A DNA stretch of 7,005 bases from NCBI RefSeq assembly GCF_039926425.1, contig NZ_JBDSWZ010000128.1, positions 1-7,005 on the forward strand, in the 5' to 3' direction. Each line of letters opens with the position of its first letter. Position 1 is the stretch's first letter. Under the pieces are notes generated by a model, which was not told where the DNA came from, did not search any database, and was given only the letters and a program-made list of their open reading frames with translations. Position numbers and translations under genes: made by a program. Below, one piece after another: positions 1-6,189 of the stretch. Source of the DNA: Dokdonella_A sp039926425. GTDB taxonomy: Bacteria; Pseudomonadota; Gammaproteobacteria; Xanthomonadales; Rhodanobacteraceae.

Positions 1-205
1 GGTGGGTCTCGATATCGAATCCGGCCACCGTTGCGCCACCGGAGGTCGGCGCGAGAAATCCGGCCAGCATCTTCATCGTGGTCGATTTGCCGGCACCATT
101 GGGGCCGAGGAATCCGAGCACCTGGCCGGGTTCCACCTTGAACGTGATCGCGTCGACGGCCGTGAACTCGCCGTAGCGCTTGGTGATCTGTCGGGTTTCG
201 ATCAT
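1..205 (-). CDS. ABC transporter ATP-binding protein, N-terminal part (cut by window edge)
   Basis: Only the first 68 codons are present; the rest lies left of the window. Translation from the ATG at 205-203 gives MIETRQITKRYGEFTAVD, then the Walker A motif GPNGAGKST at about residues 36-44, followed by TTMKMLAGFLAPTSGG. This is the usual start of an ABC-2 type exporter ATPase, and the K-x-YG-x-x-x-AVD and GFLGPNGAGKSTTMKML pattern is that of the GldA/NatA-like group. The protein would bind and hydrolyse ATP at the inner face of the membrane to drive a separate permease, which is not visible; the substrate cannot be told. An in-frame ATG at 235-233 would add ten residues (MPIEKGAQTT). I prefer 205 because family members normally begin near this residue and an AAGGTG lies about 11 nt upstream. 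Signature motif, Walker B and H-loop are out of view. Confidence 0.9.
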   Translation of the reverse strand, partial: MIETRQITKRYGEFTAVDAITFKVEPGQVLGFLGPNGAGKSTTMKMLAGFLAPTSGGATVAGFDIETH

Positions 206-435
206 CGTCGTCTGCGCACCTTTTTCGATCGGCATGAAACCCCGCCGGCCCGGAATCACACGGGCTGATGACTTGGGGGTGGAGGGCGTCCCGTTTCAGG
301 CGTGCAGACCACGTTCCGCAGAATGGCGGCGGGTCGTACCTGCCCGGACATCAATTTCGGGGCGCCGGAAAAGATTACCGCAAAGCCCGCGGAAAGTTCC
401 CTGCACCGGATGCAGCGATGCGCGAACCTGACGGA
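206..435. other. Non-coding gap between the DUF3025 gene and the ABC ATPase gene
   Basis: About 230 nt with no convincing gene. It lies downstream of the DUF3025 stop and upstream of the ABC ATPase, both on the minus strand, so it could hold a terminator, a promoter or both. A perfect 5-bp inverted repeat CTGCA-N5-TGCAG is at 401-415. On the minus strand a short CCGC-N7-GCGG hairpin (391-377 side) is followed by TAATCTTTT. That is only a weak terminator-like shape: the stem is 4 bp and the T-run is broken. A minus-strand GGAACTT (400-394) with TAATCT (377-372) sits at promoter-like spacing but matches sigma-70 poorly. None of these is strong enough to call separately. Confidence 0.4.
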
Positions 436-1311
436 TCAGCCGCAGCGCATCGGCGGCGGATAGCGACGTCCGGCGCGCAGCGGTCGAAAACACGGTGCGT
501 CGCGCAGGAACTGTGCGCTGGTGTCGGACGGATGCCATCCCGGCAAGCCGGCCAGCGGCAAAGGCCTCTGGTCCTGTGGATCCGCCAGCAGTTCGCCCGC
601 TGCGATCGCGTCGGCGACCTGCGCTTCCATCTCCGGCCAACCACGCAGCAGACCGCTGGAATCGGGTCGCTGATCGCGCAGGCAGGCCGGCGCAACCTCC
701 ACCGCCAACGCCTTGGCGCCGGGCAACAGATGTCCGCGCCAGACGTGTTCGACCAACGCATGGCCAAACACCGTGACCGCGATTCGATCGCCCCACGCAG
801 CGCGCTCCGTCCCGAACAATCCCGCCCAGTCGTGCGCGTCCCACAAACGCACCAGCTTCGGATCCGCGATCCAGACGATTGCACCTGCTTCATCGAAATG
901 GGTCAGCGCGCACTGTCCGCGGGTGCGCTGCTTCGGGCCAACGCACGCGATGTCGGCAACCTGCCGCGCATTGAGCGCCTGTTTGAGGCGTGGGTGGCGC
1001 AGCCAGACCAGCGCGTTGAAGAAATCATGGGGATCGCGCTCGCGTGTCGCGAGCACGCCGCGCTCGGCAATCCGCGTTTCGTAGTGCAGACCATCTGCCA
1101 GCAGTTGTGCGTCCTGCGCGCAGAACGCCGGGCGCGCAAGGCCGTCCTGCATCTGCGCTGCGACACGCCAGTTTTCGAGCGCCGCAAGACCGGGCAATTG
1201 CCCACCGTCGATCGCGCCAACCGGATCGACCCATGCTTTGAACAGTGGATGGTGGCCAGCCGACGGGACGCCGACCGGCGAGTCGGCCGTGAATTGTTCG
1301 ACCGTCGGCAT
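436..1311 (-). CDS. DUF3025 domain-containing protein
   Basis: A 291-residue protein that I recognise as a DUF3025 family member; its biochemical function is not known. Family-typical blocks are visible in order: YETRI near residues 77-81, HDFFNALVWLRHPRLKQALN at 95-114, RGQCALTHFDEAG at 131-143, FGHALVE at 182-188, LPLAGLPGWHP at 251-261 and FLRDAPCFRPLR near 269-279. No signal peptide or membrane helix is apparent, so it is probably cytoplasmic. The start ATG lies 4 nt after the rimO stop (1316-1318), with only a weak ribosome-binding site inside the rimO end. This suggests a single transcript and translational coupling. Length fits the family, and nothing looks truncated. Family assignment is confident; any role, including a link to ribosome modification, would be speculation from position alone. 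Confidence 0.88.
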   Translation of the reverse strand: MPTVEQFTADSPVGVPSAGHHPLFKAWVDPVGAIDGGQLPGLAALENWRVAAQMQDGLARPAFCAQDAQLLADGLHYETRIAERGVLATRERDPHDFFNALVWLRHPRLKQALNARQVADIACVGPKQRTRGQCALTHFDEAGAIVWIADPKLVRLWDAHDWAGLFGTERAAWGDRIAVTVFGHALVEHVWRGHLLPGAKALAVEVAPACLRDQRPDSSGLLRGWPEMEAQVADAIAAGELLADPQDQRPLPLAGLPGWHPSDTSAQFLRDAPCFRPLRAGRRYPPPMRCG

Positions 1312-1315
1312 GCAA

Positions 1316-2635
1316 TCAGCTGGGCAAACGACCGATCAGGTCGTGTTCGTCTGCGTGGATGATGTCGACGTCGACGAACTGCCCTGGCTTGAGCTTCTGG
1401 CCGTTGTCGATGCGTACGATGCCGTCGATTTCCGGTGCGTCGGATTTTGAACGCGCGATCGCGCCGTCGGCATCCACTTCGTCGACCAGCACCTGCTGGC
1501 GCGTTCCGATCTTGCGACCGAGACGCTCGGCGGAAATGTCGGCCTGGACTTCCATGAATCGTTCGAGGCGTTCCTCCTTCAGCCATTCGGGCACCGGATC
1601 GGGCAACGCGTTGGCTTTCGCGCCATCGACGGGCGAATAGGCAAACGCGCCGACGCGATCGAGTCGTGCTTCCCGCAGGAATGACAGAAGCTCCTCGAAT
1701 TCCGCGTCGGTTTCGCCGGGAAATCCAACGATGAACGTACTGCGGATCGTCAGGTCGGGGCACGCCTTGCGCCACGCCTGCACACGCGCCAGCACCTTGT
1801 CGACCGCGCCCGGGCGTTTCATCAGCTTGAGAATGCGTGGACTCGCGTGCTGGAACGGGATATCGAGGTAAGGCAGGATGCGACCGGCGGCCATCAAAGG
1901 GATGATGTCGTCGACGTGCGGATACGGGTACACGTAGTGCAGGCGCGTCCACACGCCGAGTTCGGCGAGGCCTTCGCAGAGTCCGTTCATGCGCGTCTGG
2001 TACGCCTTGCCACGCCATTCGCGTTCGGCGTATTTCACATCGACGCCGTATGCACTGGTGTCCTGCGACACCACCAGCAACTCCTTCACGCCACCGCGGA
2101 CCAGCTTTTCGGCCTCGATCAGCACCTCGTCGACGGGTCGCGACACCAGATCGCCGCGCATCGACGGAATGATGCAGAACGTGCATCGGTGGTTGCAGCC
2201 CTCGGAAATCTTCAGGTATGCGTAGTGCTTCGGTGTCAGCTTGATGCCCTGCGGCGGCACCAGGTCGAGAAACGGATCGTGCTTTGGCGGCAGGACCGCG
2301 TGCACCGCGCTCATCACGCTGGCGTAGTCCTGCGGTCCGGAAATCGACAGCACATCCGGATGCGTCTCGCGGATCAGGTCCGCGCGCTTGCCGAGACAAC
2401 CGGTCACGATGACCTTGCCGTTTTCTTGCAGCGCCTCGCCAATCGCGTCCAGCGACTCGGTGACGGCGGCATCGATGAAGCCGCAGGTGTTGACCACGAC
2501 CACATCGGCAGCGTCGTAGTCAGGCACGATCACGTAGCCTTCGACGCGCAACTGCGTGAGGATGCGCTCGGAGTCGACCAGGGCTTTGGGGCAGCCGAGG
2601 CTGACAAAACCGACTTTGGGGTTGCGCAGGGACAT
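1316..2635 (-). CDS. rimO: Ribosomal protein S12 methylthiotransferase RimO
   Basis: This 439-residue radical-SAM enzyme adds a methylthio group to the conserved aspartate of ribosomal protein S12 (Asp89 in E. coli numbering). Domains are complete and of normal length. An N-terminal UPF0004 domain carries the three auxiliary cluster cysteines C15 (SLGCPK), C51 (NTCGF) and C80 (TGCLGKR). The radical-SAM core has the CxxxCxxC cluster motif at C147, C151 and C154 (EGCNHRCTFC). Further typical blocks are YPYPHVDDII, LPYLDIPFQHAS, KLMKRPG and IVGFPGETDAEFEELLSF. A C-terminal TRAM domain (about 375-439, ending near GQFVDVDIIHADEHDLIG) binds RNA or ribosome. The S12-specific form of the N-terminus and the overall match separate it from MiaB. 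The ATG at 2635 gives the family start MSLRNPKVGFVSLGCPK; its ribosome-binding site is weak. The DUF3025 gene follows after 4 nt, and the gene upstream is divergent. Confidence 0.97.
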   Translation of the reverse strand: MSLRNPKVGFVSLGCPKALVDSERILTQLRVEGYVIVPDYDAADVVVVNTCGFIDAAVTESLDAIGEALQENGKVIVTGCLGKRADLIRETHPDVLSISGPQDYASVMSAVHAVLPPKHDPFLDLVPPQGIKLTPKHYAYLKISEGCNHRCTFCIIPSMRGDLVSRPVDEVLIEAEKLVRGGVKELLVVSQDTSAYGVDVKYAEREWRGKAYQTRMNGLCEGLAELGVWTRLHYVYPYPHVDDIIPLMAAGRILPYLDIPFQHASPRILKLMKRPGAVDKVLARVQAWRKACPDLTIRSTFIVGFPGETDAEFEELLSFLREARLDRVGAFAYSPVDGAKANALPDPVPEWLKEERLERFMEVQADISAERLGRKIGTRQQVLVDEVDADGAIARSKSDAPEIDGIVRIDNGQKLKPGQFVDVDIIHADEHDLIGRLPS

Positions 2636-2835
2636 GGAATCGCCGGAGATCTCGGGCCGACAGTTTACCGTCGATGCAGTTTGATCGCGTCAAATCGCGA
2701 ACGCCGCTCGCATTAAGGCGGGCTGTATTGGCAGAATGCGCGAACCGCGGACAAATTCCCGCGATCGCGCAGGCCACCGTTGCAACCAGGGGACGACGAG
2801 TGAAGTGGCAGCAACCGGCCGCCCGGGAAGGCCGA
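2636..2835. promoter_or_regulatory. Divergent intergenic region between rimO and the diguanylate cyclase gene
   Basis: Genes point away from both sides, so promoters for both must lie here or overlap the start of the cyclase frame. I see no textbook sigma-70 promoter. On the minus strand TTGACG (2693-2688) and TAAACT (2667-2662) resemble -35 and -10 boxes, but the 20-nt spacer is too long. On the plus strand TTGATC (2681-2686) has no good -10 at the right distance; CATTAA (2711-2716) is 24 nt away. The region also holds an inverted repeat (separate entry) and the in-frame upstream start candidates of the cyclase. Confidence 0.5.
2680..2694. promoter_or_regulatory. Inverted repeat TTTGA-N5-TCAAA, possible operator
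   Basis: A perfect 5-bp inverted repeat (TTTGA at 2680-2684, TCAAA at 2690-2694) with a 5-nt spacer and half-sites centred one helical turn apart, which is the geometry of a dimeric regulator site. It overlaps the minus-strand TTGACG and the plus-strand TTGATC hexamers in the divergent region. It is not an FNR/CRP box. A repeat this short can occur by chance, and no regulator is encoded nearby. Confidence 0.25.
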
Positions 2836-4914
2836 ATGGCGGCGGCACGCCTCGGACTGGCCGTCTTCCTGTTGTTCTCCCTGCCTGCGGGCGCCATCCC
2901 TGTCCGCGATGTCTATCCGCGCGCCATCGCGGCAGCATCGACGTTGCGAGCAAGCACGGAACTGGATGCCGTCCTTTCGGAACCGGCGACGGTCGCGTTT
3001 ATGCGCGCCCTGGGCGGCCCGCAGACCGGGGAAACCCTGGCCTGGCTCGCCGCCAATGCATTCTCGGCAGCTGGCGCGAACGCCGTCGCAGACAAGCAGT
3101 GGCAGCGCGTCGCGGAACTGGCGCGCGAACGCGGCGACGACGATCGCTACGGAACGGCGCTCAGTCGGCGCGCCGATATCGCGCTGTCGAACGGGAACTA
3201 CGCTCACGGCGAAGAAATCGCTGCAGATCTGCTCGCACTGGCGCGTCGCACTGGCCGTTCCACCTATGAGGCGGTGGCTGAAGAAAACCTCGGCGTCATC
3301 GAGCGGCGACGCGGCCACCTCGACACCGCATTGACGCATCAGCAACGTGCGCTCGAGCTGAGTCGCGCGAACAACGACCCATCGAGTGCGGCGCTCGCAC
3401 TGGCCAATCTCGCCACGCTCTACCGCGACCGCGGGGACTTTGCCCAAGCGCTCGACAGCGCGCTCGAATCGGTCGCGTTGCGCGAGCGTTCGGGCGATCG
3501 TCTGGATGTTGCCTACCGCAATGTCGCCCTCCTCTACCGCGAAATCGAGGATACGGCGACCGCGCGCACCTATTTCCAGAGGGCGATCGACATCGCCGCA
3601 CGCAGCGGCAGTCCAGCCGCATACGCGCCGGTGATCGGCTCGTATGCGGGCCTGCTCAATGATCTCGGCGAGTTCGCGGCCGCGCGTCGCGCGGCCGCCG
3701 AGGCGCTGGCCATCGATGAAGCCCTCGGCGATCGACCGCACCAGGGTCTCGAACACCTTGAACTGGGTCGCGCGATGGTCGGCCAGCGCGAATACCAGGA
3801 AGCCGGCGATGAATTCGATGCCGCCCTCACGCTCGGCCGCGAACTCGGGCAGCACGAGATCGTCGCAAGCGCGCTGTTGCTGAAGGCCGACCTTGCGCTC
3901 ATCCGGCACGACACGCTGCATGCCCGCGGACTGCTCGACGAAGCGACTGCAGGGCTGGAGTCCTCGCAGCTGCGCACTCAACTGGCGCATGCGTATGCAT
4001 CGCGCGACCAACTGGCGCGTGCCGAGAACAACGATGCGGACGCACTGCGCTTTGCACACAAGCACGCCGCGGTCCGCGAGGAACTGCTCGGAATTCGCGC
4101 GAGCCGCCAACTGGCCGCACTGGAAACGCGCCATGCACGCTCCGAAGCGGAGCAGCGCCTGGCTTTGCTCGGCAAGGACAACGAGTTGCAGGCTGCGCTG
4201 CTGGAAAAACAGGGCCTGCAGCGGAACATCGATCTCGGCGTGCTAGTCACGCTCGGCGTGCTGCTCGGACTGGTCGTCTGGCGATTCGTCGGGGTCAGCC
4301 AGCTCAATCGCGCGCTGGCGATGCGCAACGCCGAAATCGAACGCCACCGCGCAACTCTCGGTCAGGCGAACCTGCGCCTGGAGCGCCAGGCCATCGATCT
4401 GTACCAGGTGGCGATCACCGATTCGATGACCGGCGTGATGAACCGCGGCCATCTGCTGCAGCGGCTGTCAGACAGCATCGCCGACAGCACGCGTACGCAA
4501 CGCAACCTCGCGGTTCTGGTGATTGACTTCGATCATTTCAAGCGGATCAACGACCTGCACGGCCACGCGGTCGGCGACACGGTGTTGATCGAAGGCGTCG
4601 ACGCGATCCGCCGCTGCCTGCGTGCGGACGATCTGATGGGTCGCATCGGCGGCGAGGAATTCGTCGCGGTCATCGTCGACCGCGAAGCCGATGCAGTCTT
4701 GCCGGTCGCCGAGCGGATCCGGCTCAAGGTGCAGGAACGCCTCGTCGAACTCGCGCCCGGTCTGCGAATCGACGCCACCGTCAGCATCGGCGTCGCCTCT
4801 CTCGACCAGATTGATTCACCGGCCAAGACAGAGGCATTGCTCGAAGCCGCCGATCGCGCGCTGTACGCGGCCAAAAGCGCCGGGCGCAACTGCGTGCACC
4901 GCTACGTGATCTGA
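2836..4914 (+). CDS. Membrane diguanylate cyclase with periplasmic TPR region (TPR-TM-GGDEF)
   Basis: This 692-residue protein is predicted to make cyclic di-GMP from two GTP. Layout from the ATG at 2836: signal peptide MAAARLGLAVFLLFSLPAGA (cleavage after AGA, residue 20); helical TPR region about 105-395 with clear repeats at 151-175, 191-215, 229-253, 269-293 and 309-333; coiled-coil-like stretch 408-462; one membrane helix 465-487; a short helical linker; GGDEF domain from D529 (DSMTGVMNR) to the end. Key residues are DFDHFKRIND at 564-573, the active loop GGEEF at 605-609, and the product-inhibition site RADD (RxxD) at 596-599, exactly five residues before it. Both look functional. The topology puts the TPRs in the periplasm and the cyclase in the cytoplasm, as in sensor DGCs; the ligand is unknown. 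GGAAG lies 5 nt before the chosen ATG. A GTG at 2800 with AGGGGA six nt upstream is a real alternative, adding MKWQQPAAREGR. Confidence 0.92.
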   Translation: MAAARLGLAVFLLFSLPAGAIPVRDVYPRAIAAASTLRASTELDAVLSEPATVAFMRALGGPQTGETLAWLAANAFSAAGANAVADKQWQRVAELARERGDDDRYGTALSRRADIALSNGNYAHGEEIAADLLALARRTGRSTYEAVAEENLGVIERRRGHLDTALTHQQRALELSRANNDPSSAALALANLATLYRDRGDFAQALDSALESVALRERSGDRLDVAYRNVALLYREIEDTATARTYFQRAIDIAARSGSPAAYAPVIGSYAGLLNDLGEFAAARRAAAEALAIDEALGDRPHQGLEHLELGRAMVGQREYQEAGDEFDAALTLGRELGQHEIVASALLLKADLALIRHDTLHARGLLDEATAGLESSQLRTQLAHAYASRDQLARAENNDADALRFAHKHAAVREELLGIRASRQLAALETRHARSEAEQRLALLGKDNELQAALLEKQGLQRNIDLGVLVTLGVLLGLVVWRFVGVSQLNRALAMRNAEIERHRATLGQANLRLERQAIDLYQVAITDSMTGVMNRGHLLQRLSDSIADSTRTQRNLAVLVIDFDHFKRINDLHGHAVGDTVLIEGVDAIRRCLRADDLMGRIGGEEFVAVIVDREADAVLPVAERIRLKVQERLVELAPGLRIDATVSIGVASLDQIDSPAKTEALLEAADRALYAAKSAGRNCVHRYVI

Positions 4915-4995
4915 AGGCAACCGCGCTGCCATACGGGTTGTGTTGCGTCTCCCCCAACGCTGGCGGTCCACGCGTGCCGGCGCGCTCGACCGTCC

Positions 4996-5012
4996 TTCTC
5001 CTTTCCGGAGAA
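4996..5012. other. Small inverted repeat TTCTCC-N5-GGAGAA
   Basis: A perfect 6-bp stem (TTCTCC at 4996-5001, GGAGAA at 5007-5012) with a TTTCC loop. No T-tract follows on either strand, so it is not a standard intrinsic terminator. In a plus-strand transcript the GGAG half could act as a Shine-Dalgarno for the three-codon frame at 5020 and would be sequestered by this stem. The stem is short, so the call is weak. Confidence 0.3.
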
Positions 5013-5040
5013 ACCGGCGATGAAAGCCTGACCCGGACAA

Positions 5041-5068
5041 TTGACAAGCGAGCACATCCGCTTAGTCT
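5041..5068 (+). promoter_or_regulatory. Candidate sigma-70 promoter for the DLH-HIT-pxpBC cluster
   Basis: A perfect -35 hexamer TTGACA at 5041-5046 is followed, after 16 nt, by TAGTCT at 5063-5068. The latter matches the -10 consensus at three of six positions including the first two and last. It lies about 30 nt before the hydrolase start, a sensible 5' leader length. The -35 box is striking in such GC-rich DNA; the -10 is poor, so the call is tentative. Confidence 0.4.
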
Positions 5069-5098
5069 TCAAAGTCTGTGACTCGACGCGGAAAATCC

Positions 5099-5776
5099 AT
5101 GGGCCAGACGATTCAACTCAATACCTCGCGCATGCACTGTATCGGCGCGTATGTTGCCCATCCTGTCGGCACGCCCAAGGGCGGCCTGGTGGTCGTGCAG
5201 GAAATTTTCGGCGTGAATGCGCACATGCGTCACGTCGTCGATCGCTTTGCCCAATTCGGCTACACCGCAATCGCGCCGGCCTTGTTCGACCACGTCGAAA
5301 CCGGGGTGGAGCTGGACTATGACGAAGCCGGGTTCGCCCGCGGCAAGGCGCTCGTCGGCGAGACGACATTTGCGCAGGCGGTGGACGACGTGGCCAGTGC
5401 AGCCGAGTCGATCGGTTCGGCGGGAAAGACTGGTTGCGTCGGGTATTGCTGGGGAGGAACGGTTGCGCTGCTCGCTGCGATCCGTCTGGGCATCCCGGCT
5501 GTCAGCTACTACGGCGCGAGGAACGTGAACTTTCTCGATCAGGTGCCGCAGGCGCCGCTGATGTTCCACTTCGGCGGGCGCGATGCCTCCATTGCACCCG
5601 AAGCGATCGACCGGCAGCGTGCTGCGTGGCCCGACGCGGCGTTTCACACCTACCCTGCGGGTCACGCGTTCGATCGTGAGGTCGATTCGCGCGCTTACGA
5701 CGCGCGAAGTGCGCAGCTCGCGCTGCAACGGACGCTGGCGTTCCTCGACGAACATCTGGCCGGAATGCGCGCATGA
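5099..5776 (+). CDS. Dienelactone hydrolase family protein
   Basis: A 225-residue alpha/beta hydrolase of the dienelactone hydrolase (DLH) family, cytoplasmic, with no signal peptide. The family's active-site set is present: nucleophile C117 in GYCWGG, D162 in GGRDASI, H189 in PAGHAFD, and the supporting glutamate E35 in VVVQEIFGVN. The classical enzyme opens dienelactone to maleylacetate in chlorocatechol breakdown. No other catechol-pathway gene is here, so the real substrate is unknown and may be another ester, lactone or thioester. Length is typical of the family. I chose the ATG at 5099 (MGQTIQLNTS); an in-frame GTG at 5078 would add seven residues without a better ribosome-binding site. 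Its last codons overlap the HIT gene by ATGA, making it the likely first gene of a coupled cluster with pxpBC. Confidence 0.93.
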   Translation: MGQTIQLNTSRMHCIGAYVAHPVGTPKGGLVVVQEIFGVNAHMRHVVDRFAQFGYTAIAPALFDHVETGVELDYDEAGFARGKALVGETTFAQAVDDVASAAESIGSAGKTGCVGYCWGGTVALLAAIRLGIPAVSYYGARNVNFLDQVPQAPLMFHFGGRDASIAPEAIDRQRAAWPDAAFHTYPAGHAFDREVDSRAYDARSAQLALQRTLAFLDEHLAGMRA

Positions 5777-6189
5777 GTTTCCCGATCGATCAGCGGCTCG
5801 TCGCCGATACCCATCCGCTCGGCGAGCTGCCGTTGTCGATCGTGCTGCTGATGGACGATGCGCGCTTTCCATGGCTGATCCTGGTGCCGCGCATCGCCGG
5901 CGCGCGCGAACTGGTCGATCTCGACGAAGCGGATCGGCACAGCCTGATGGGCGAACTCACCCACGTGGGACGCGCGCTGGAGACGCTGCTGACGCCCGAC
6001 AAGCTCAACGTCGCCGCACTCGGCAACATCGTTCCGCAGTTGCATGTGCACGTCATCGTCCGGTACACCACCGATGCCGCGTGGCCACAGCCCGTGTGGG
6101 GACACGGCGAGCGAATCCGTTACGAGGCCGGCGCGCGCGCGCGGACCCTCGCCAGGTTGCGTGAAGCTCTCGCGCCCACACTGACCTGA
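5773..6189 (+). CDS. HIT domain-containing protein (histidine triad hydrolase)
   Basis: A 138-residue histidine-triad protein. HIT proteins are nucleotide hydrolases or transferases acting on nucleoside phosphoramidates, dinucleoside polyphosphates and similar substrates. Visible marks are the N-terminal strand region WLILVPR (34-40), the helix with ELVDLDEADRHSLM (46-59), KLNVAALGN (77-85) and the triad-like motif NIVPQLHVHVIVR at 85-97. It is followed by DAAWPQPVWG, common in this bacterial subgroup. The first triad histidine is glutamine (Q89). The middle histidine H91, the nucleophile position, and H93 remain, so activity is plausible. The start overlaps the hydrolase stop (ATGA at 5773-5776), and its stop overlaps the pxpB start (TGATG at 6187-6191), implying translational coupling. 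The specific substrate is unknown. Confidence 0.93.
   Translation: MSFPIDQRLVADTHPLGELPLSIVLLMDDARFPWLILVPRIAGARELVDLDEADRHSLMGELTHVGRALETLLTPDKLNVAALGNIVPQLHVHVIVRYTTDAAWPQPVWGHGERIRYEAGARARTLARLREALAPTLT

Larger units (their letters stand above)
4915..5098. other. Intergenic region upstream of the hydrolase-HIT-pxp cluster
   Basis: This 184-nt gap separates the cyclase stop from the next gene cluster on the same strand. It contains a short hairpin, a three-codon ATG frame (5020-5031, M-K-A-stop, preceded by GGAG) and a promoter-like TTGACA. An 8-bp palindrome CACGCGTG lies at 4969-4976. There is no hairpin followed by a T-run, so I cannot place an intrinsic terminator for the cyclase gene. 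No gene of meaningful length fits here. Confidence 0.45.

Noticed and set aside
377..415. Intrinsic terminator for the rimO-DUF3025 transcript
   Set aside because: The stems are only 4-5 bp and the following T-run is interrupted, so there is not enough for a terminator call.
268..1362. Plus-strand open frame of 364 codons opposite the DUF3025 gene
   Set aside because: Low-complexity Arg/Ala-rich translation without motifs; the opposite strand holds the DUF3025 blocks.
903..2399. Long minus-strand open frame of 498 codons overlapping rimO and the DUF3025 gene
   Set aside because: The translation is rich in Arg, Ala and Gly with no recognisable motif, and it lies in another frame of two genes with clear family matches. 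It is a high-GC shadow frame.
2681..2694. FNR-type box suggested by TTGAT at 2681
   Set aside because: The partner half-site at the FNR spacing reads TCAAA rather than ATCAA, so only the TTTGA-N5-TCAAA dyad is real.
1847..2716. Plus-strand open frame of 289 codons opposite rimO
   Set aside because: Antisense to highly conserved rimO sequence, His/Arg/Asp-rich, no family resemblance.
2674..2835. Upstream ATG at 2674 as the start of the cyclase
   Set aside because: It would put 54 mostly charged residues before an otherwise perfect signal peptide and lacks a good ribosome-binding site; the starts at 2800 and 2836 are better.
2713..4134. Minus-strand open frame of 473 codons opposite the TPR region of the cyclase
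   Set aside because: No family features; the plus-strand frame encodes a signal peptide, TPRs and a GGDEF domain. Codon bias in GC-rich DNA keeps the antisense frame open.
5069..5872. Minus-strand open frame of 267 codons opposite the hydrolase gene
   Set aside because: Shadow of the DLH coding sequence, which has a complete catalytic set on the plus strand.
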